Positions 60,576 to 64,000 of a stretch of 64,000 bases of DNA are shown in pieces. Made by a program: the position numbers and the translations under genes. The stretch spans positions 62,001 through 126,000 of the forward strand of contig OW568892.1 in NCBI GenBank assembly GCA_938743325.2. The letters run 5' to 3'. The stretch is from Pycnococcus provasolii (Eukaryota; Chlorophyta; Pseudoscourfieldiophyceae; Pseudoscourfieldiales; Pycnococcaceae). The notes below the pieces were generated by a model, which saw only the letters and a list, made by a program, of their open reading frames with translations, was not told the DNA's origin and ran no database searches. How positions within the stretch are numbered: the stretch's first letter is position 1; each line of letters starts with the position of its first letter.

Positions 60576-61742
60576 ATGGAGTCTCTGCTTTCCCGCCGCT
60601 TTCCGTTCTTGCCGCGCTTGGCGTCGGCATCCACCAGGCGTCCTCCTCGAGCCTCCTCCAGGTCCGGGGGGCTTAGTAGGGGTCCTTCAGGCTCACACGT
60701 CGTCGTTGTCGGTGGAGGCTTGGCCGCCGCGGGAATCGCCAGTTCTCTATCCCGCCTGGCGCCGAACGCAACAGTCACCATCCTAGACGCCGGACGAACC
60801 GTCGGGGGACGGACAGCCTCGTTGACGCCGCGCGAATTCACATTCGACCACGGAACGCAGTACATCTCGGCGAAACCCAACTGTCCACTCACAAACGATA
60901 TCGCGCCGCTCGTCGACGCGAACTTTGCCGACTACTGGGACGACACGCGTGTCGGCGCGCTCAGCACGCTCGACTTGGACTCGTTTACACCTCTCCAAAA
61001 TAAACAACTGCTCGTAGGCGTGCCCTCGAATACAGCGATCGTCCACGGCTTGCTCGCAACGCACGCACCGCATGCTACCGTCGAAAACTCCTCGACTGTC
61101 GTCGAACTCGTGCGGCGCGACGACGAGTCGTGGCGCGTGCTCGTGCGTGTGCGGGAAGGGGGTCACGTCTGGTACAGGCCGATGAACGCGGACGTCGTGC
61201 TACTAGCAGTGCCCGCTGGACGGGCGGTGAAGCTGCTGCGTGATGCTGGAGCGGAGCACCTCGCAGATGTGGCGGCAAACGTCAAATACACAAAGTCGCT
61301 CGCACTGGTCGTGGCGTTCGATCAGACCCTTAGTCTTCCCTTCAACGGCGCGACGCTTCCGCCAGAGGCGCGTGGGCTCGCGTGGGTGGGAAATGATAGC
61401 TCGAAGCCTGGGCGAACACGCGCCGACGGTGCTGAGTGCTGGGTGGCACACGCCACGCCAGAGTGGTCCGACGTGCACTCCGGCGCGGATCCGAGCGAAG
61501 TGGGCGCGGAGATGCTGGACGCGTTCCGGGCCGTGCTGCGAATCCACTCGGAGATGAGCACCGCTCATTGCCGAGCGTTCGAGTGGGGCGCCGCATTCCC
61601 CATCAACGCCGTTGACAGCCCCACGTTCGACGCCGCATGGGCGCTTGGCGTTGCAGGAGACTGGACCGCTGGTCCGCGCGCGGCTGACGCGTATCGAAGT
61701 GGTTTGCAGCTGGGTTCACTCGCGGCAGAGCGCCTCGAGTGA
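60576..61742 (+). CDS. FAD-dependent oxidoreductase, renalase/amine-oxidase-like
   Basis: A 388-residue flavoprotein. A basic Ser/Arg/Pro-rich leader of about 37 residues resembles a plastid transit peptide. The dinucleotide-binding fold follows: HVVVVGGGLAAAGIASSLS (GxGxxx[AG] turn), a glutamate-equivalent Asp at the end of strand 2 (VTILDAGRTVGGRT, with the GG doublet after it), and a YISAKPNCPL region. The C-terminal FAD motif is LGVAGDWTAGPRAADAYRSGLQLG, matching the GD....(g)A..SG..A pattern of renalase and related algal or cyanobacterial oxidoreductases. Size fits renalase-like proteins (340-400). Substrate is not predictable. I chose the ATG at 60576, which gives the targeting leader; the frame upstream has no ATG. 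TGTAA is at 61747-61751. Confidence 0.85.
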   Translation: MESLLSRRFPFLPRLASASTRRPPRASSRSGGLSRGPSGSHVVVVGGGLAAAGIASSLSRLAPNATVTILDAGRTVGGRTASLTPREFTFDHGTQYISAKPNCPLTNDIAPLVDANFADYWDDTRVGALSTLDLDSFTPLQNKQLLVGVPSNTAIVHGLLATHAPHATVENSSTVVELVRRDDESWRVLVRVREGGHVWYRPMNADVVLLAVPAGRAVKLLRDAGAEHLADVAANVKYTKSLALVVAFDQTLSLPFNGATLPPEARGLAWVGNDSSKPGRTRADGAECWVAHATPEWSDVHSGADPSEVGAEMLDAFRAVLRIHSEMSTAHCRAFEWGAAFPINAVDSPTFDAAWALGVAGDWTAGPRAADAYRSGLQLGSLAAERLE

Positions 61743-61895
61743 ATGATGTAAAAGTATTTTTATCGAAATAAAAGAATGAAGAACGCGTGATATTTAAAGA
61801 ATTTGAAAAACGCGTGTGCGATAGACAACCACCCTAGGTTGTCTTCTCATCATCTGTATCATTCGCGTCGGCGTTCGCTCGTCGTCTGACACTTC

Positions 61896-63161
61896 TTATT
61901 TGCCACCCTTGGCGCACGCCTTCTTGATGACAGCGCACTTGCCGTCCATGTTGAAGGGTGCAAGGCCGATCTTCGCCACCACCTTGCCAGTCGTCACGTC
62001 GACGACGTACTGGCGCCACGGGCGCGCCTCGTACAACGCCTCGAGATTGTCGTCCATCGTGTCCATCCACATGTTGCACTTGCCATCGCCCATGAAAGTC
62101 TCGAAGAAGCCCTTCGTCTCCTTCGCGATCTTGGCGCGATCCGCTTCCGTCTTGTGCCACGGCACCGGGCGCTTCATCGCGAGCGGCGTCGTCATGTGCA
62201 TGCCACCGGCGTCGAAGACGTCGCACGGCTCCGCCTCGCGCAGGTAGACGTGCAGGTGCGGGACGCCGTTCGACACCTTGTACAGGTCCTCGGCGGCGTA
62301 CGCGCGGTAGAAGGGGCACGTGATTCCGTCGAAGCTGAGGATGACGAGCTTCGTTCCCGCCGCGTTGGCCGCCTTCTTCGCCTCGGCCATGAGCGTGCTG
62401 TCCGGTCCACCGTTGATGCTCTTGATGGTGGCGTCAGGCGCGAGGTCACCGACGTTCGGCGACTTTTCGACGTACCCGGGCGTGGTGGCGGGGCGGTGCT
62501 CGCAGTACTTCTCCCACGTGATTCCCTTGTTGTGCGGCGCGCCCGCCTTCTTCATCTCCGTTCGGTCCATGACCATCATGCCACCCATCATCGTGTCCTT
62601 GACTCGTCCGTGCATCTTCGGGTCGAAGGTTCCCGGCGCGTCCTTGAACGGCTTTCCCACGCTGCTGGGCACCATGAAGTCCGCCACTTCCTTCTGCGTG
62701 CAGTCGTTGTTGTGCTCGGTCACCTTCATCAAGCCGTTCATCATCGAGCGCATGTTGCCCTACATTAATTTACACGAAGTTGTTTTTTTCGTTTTTTTGG
62801 GGGGGGAGGGCGGGAGGGGGTTCGTGAGTGCGTGATCAAGGCGCGCGGGCAGACGTGTGTTTTTGTTTGTTTGTTTGTTTGTTTGTTTGTCTCAGAGAGC
62901 ACGAGATCGCGCGAGAATGAGCGCCCTGTGACGAAAACGAGGAGGCTGCCATGTTTGCTCGATCGATCCATCCCAACCACCCCTGGAGCACCCACCTTAA
63001 GAGAAGGGAAGGGAAGGGAATGGAAGTGCACCACCCGCTTCATCTTTTTTAAGAAGAAGAAGAAAAAACAAACAAAAACCAAAAGAAAAACATACCTGCA
63101 TCATGCCCGCCATCATCGGGCTCTTAAAGATGGTACGTTCGTCTCCGCCGCAGCAGCCCAT
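61896..63161 (-). CDS. Deiodinase-like thioredoxin-fold protein with MGCC N-terminus, two exons
   Basis: Exons 63096-63161 and 61896-62759 (minus strand) are joined by a 336-bp GT-AG intron (ATGCAG|GTATGT ... TGTAG|GGCAAC), giving 309 residues. Exon 1 encodes MGCCGGDERTIFKSPMMAGM; Gly2 with Cys3/Cys4 is a classic N-myristoylation plus palmitoylation signal. The core is thioredoxin-like and closest to the iodothyronine deiodinase family: GDLAPDATI..., TKLVILSFDGITCPFYRAY with Cys170 at the selenocysteine position, then HLHVYLREAEPCDVFD (family: VYIxEAHxxDGW) and WRQYVVDVTTGKVVAKIGLAPF (family: YVID..GkvvykGG.GPf). Deiodinase activity is not implied; Cys forms may be peroxiredoxin- or reductase-like. 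Four TCACGTGA sites lie upstream. The exon structure is a prediction. Confidence 0.78.
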
Positions 63162-64000
63162 GGTAACTTAAGTAGTGTAAAGGAAGTAGTGTAAAGGAAG
63201 AGAGTGATCCAGAAAATGAAGAAGTGGAGAATGGAGATGAATGGAGACAAGTGACGTGCTCAAGGGTAGGTAACCTGACACTTCACGTGAGAAGAAGAAG
63301 AAGAAGGCCGAGCCGAGCCGAGGTGCGTCGAACGAGGCTTCGAAACGAAACCCAAAGGCCGCTCCAAGGCCGAGCACGAACCAGGCCGAGCTCTACAAGG
63401 TTAGCAAGGGACGACTACTAAGGTTAGTTACGGGCGGCGGCGAATATCTAACTAACGTCGAGAATAACCTTAGGCCAGGCAGTTAACGTTCACCACAAGG
63501 TTGCTTGTCGTAGTTCACAGTAGTACCAGAGGAGTACCCTTGGACGTCTCGTAACAAGGACAGACTCTATAGAAAGCCTTAGGTGCCACATCACATCAGG
63601 TGTCACGTGATGTCCCGTGACTTTAGAGAGGAAATCACCACCCTATGAGGAATCACGTGATGGTCCGTCCCCCTCCCTGGGCTTTTTTGGAATCTGTCAC
63701 GTGATACTTGGGAAAATCGGGGGAAAATGACAAGAGGTTCCAAATGGGCGGGAGCCGGTAGAGGTGTGGCCGTGTGGTCCCTCCCTCATTCCGATGTGGT
63801 AAGATCTGTAGAAGTAGGTGCGAATTCGGTCGTCGAGCAATCGGCAAGGCTGGCAAGGGAACCTAAGAAAAGAAAAAGCAAAAGAAAAGGGGGCTTGCCT
63901 CTCCCCTCTTCACTTCAGCTCTTCTTTTCAGTTTTCGCCACAGGAAGAGAGTAGTCCACACTCCACAGGATCCTCCTCCCTCCTCCTCCTCCTGAGCCCT
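63162..64000. promoter_or_regulatory. Upstream region of the deiodinase-like gene to the window edge
   Basis: No convincing exon. Four TCACGTGA palindromes lie between 63283 and 63704. An AGAAGAAGAAG tract is near 63290-63306 and GGCCGAGCC repeats are near 63306-63390. The last 250 bp are pyrimidine-rich and could lead into a gene beyond the edge. Confidence 0.4.
63283..63704. promoter_or_regulatory. Cluster of four TCACGTGA E-box palindromes
   Basis: Exact TCACGTGA at 63283-63290, 63603-63610, 63653-63660 and 63697-63704; three of them lie within 102 bp. One copy of an 8-bp palindrome is expected by chance in about 65 kb. Such sites bind bHLH dimers (CBF1/PHO4, USF/TFE types). They lie 120-545 bp upstream of the deiodinase-like ATG. 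Confidence 0.7.

Noticed and set aside
60095-60676. 194-codon Ser/Pro/Arg-rich frame before the FAD oxidoreductase
   Set aside because: Low complexity; its second half is an offset frame of the oxidoreductase leader. It may be element debris but is not supported as a gene.
63727-63954. 75-codon frame near the right edge
   Set aside because: Starts in unique spacer and turns Lys/Leu-rich low complexity; no support beyond being open.
1-64000. tRNA, rRNA, CRISPR or bacterial operon features
   Set aside because: I looked for tRNA-like B-box words, conserved rRNA segments and regularly spaced repeats and saw none that hold up; covariance-model searches could not be run.

Overview
The window is nuclear DNA from a microalga, most likely a flagellated, prasinophyte-grade green alga. 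Genes are compact, GC-rich and mostly intronless; the few introns are short (54 to 336 bp, GT-AG). Several products look plastid-directed: a MinE with an N-terminal extension, a protein with a thylakoid-lumen type signal, and an ATP sulfurylase close to the algal plastid form. TGTAA, the usual chlorophyte poly(A) signal, lies just after many stop codons. Species cannot be fixed from sequence alone. The telomere-like tracts are TTAGGG rather than the TTTAGGG common in green plants.

Layout. 1-4525 (-): tail of an outer-arm dynein heavy chain, running off the left edge. 5.6-12.8 kb: MinE, a TTLL3/8-like tubulin glycylase, a one-helix membrane protein and a PH-like coiled-coil protein. 14.1-18.0 kb: CFAP96, a four-helix membrane protein and a SCAMP. 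18.5-24.9 kb: ATP sulfurylase, a NOL7-like nucleolar protein, a SurE nucleotidase and a FUSC-like transporter. 25.2-31.2 kb: an orphan reading frame, an INTS2-like Integrator subunit, a lumenal protein and a tandem 'phage-integrase repeat' protein. 31.9-35.6 kb: a bZIP factor with a possible membrane segment, an XRCC4-like protein and a caprin-like RGG protein. 37.2-50.8 kb: a complete cytoplasmic dynein-2 (IFT) heavy chain in three exons, followed by a BART-domain protein. 51.9-57.3 kb: a TMTC-like membrane protein, a miniature LTR element, UFM1 and ARP4. 57.7-60.1 kb: a repeat-rich stretch with an orphan Cys-rich reading frame. 60.6-63.2 kb: a renalase-like FAD oxidoreductase and a deiodinase-like thioredoxin-fold protein with an N-terminal MGCC.

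A loose theme is the cilium: outer-arm dynein, tubulin glycylase, CFAP96, IFT dynein and a BART protein sit in one 52-kb stretch, separated by housekeeping genes. Many neighbours are divergent and share 5' regions. Those regions hold recurring short signals: TTAGGG/CCCTAA tracts, an 8-mer TATCGTAG, and a tight cluster of TCACGTGA palindromes upstream of the deiodinase-like gene.

I found no CRISPR array, rRNA, tRNA or bacterial-type operon. I found no clear new defence or metabolic system. The most unusual items are the MGCC deiodinase-like protein with its TCACGTGA cluster, the integrase-repeat protein with an out-of-phase fifth unit, a caprin-like protein in an alga, the anchored MinE, and a small dispersed repeat that sits at gene 3' ends.
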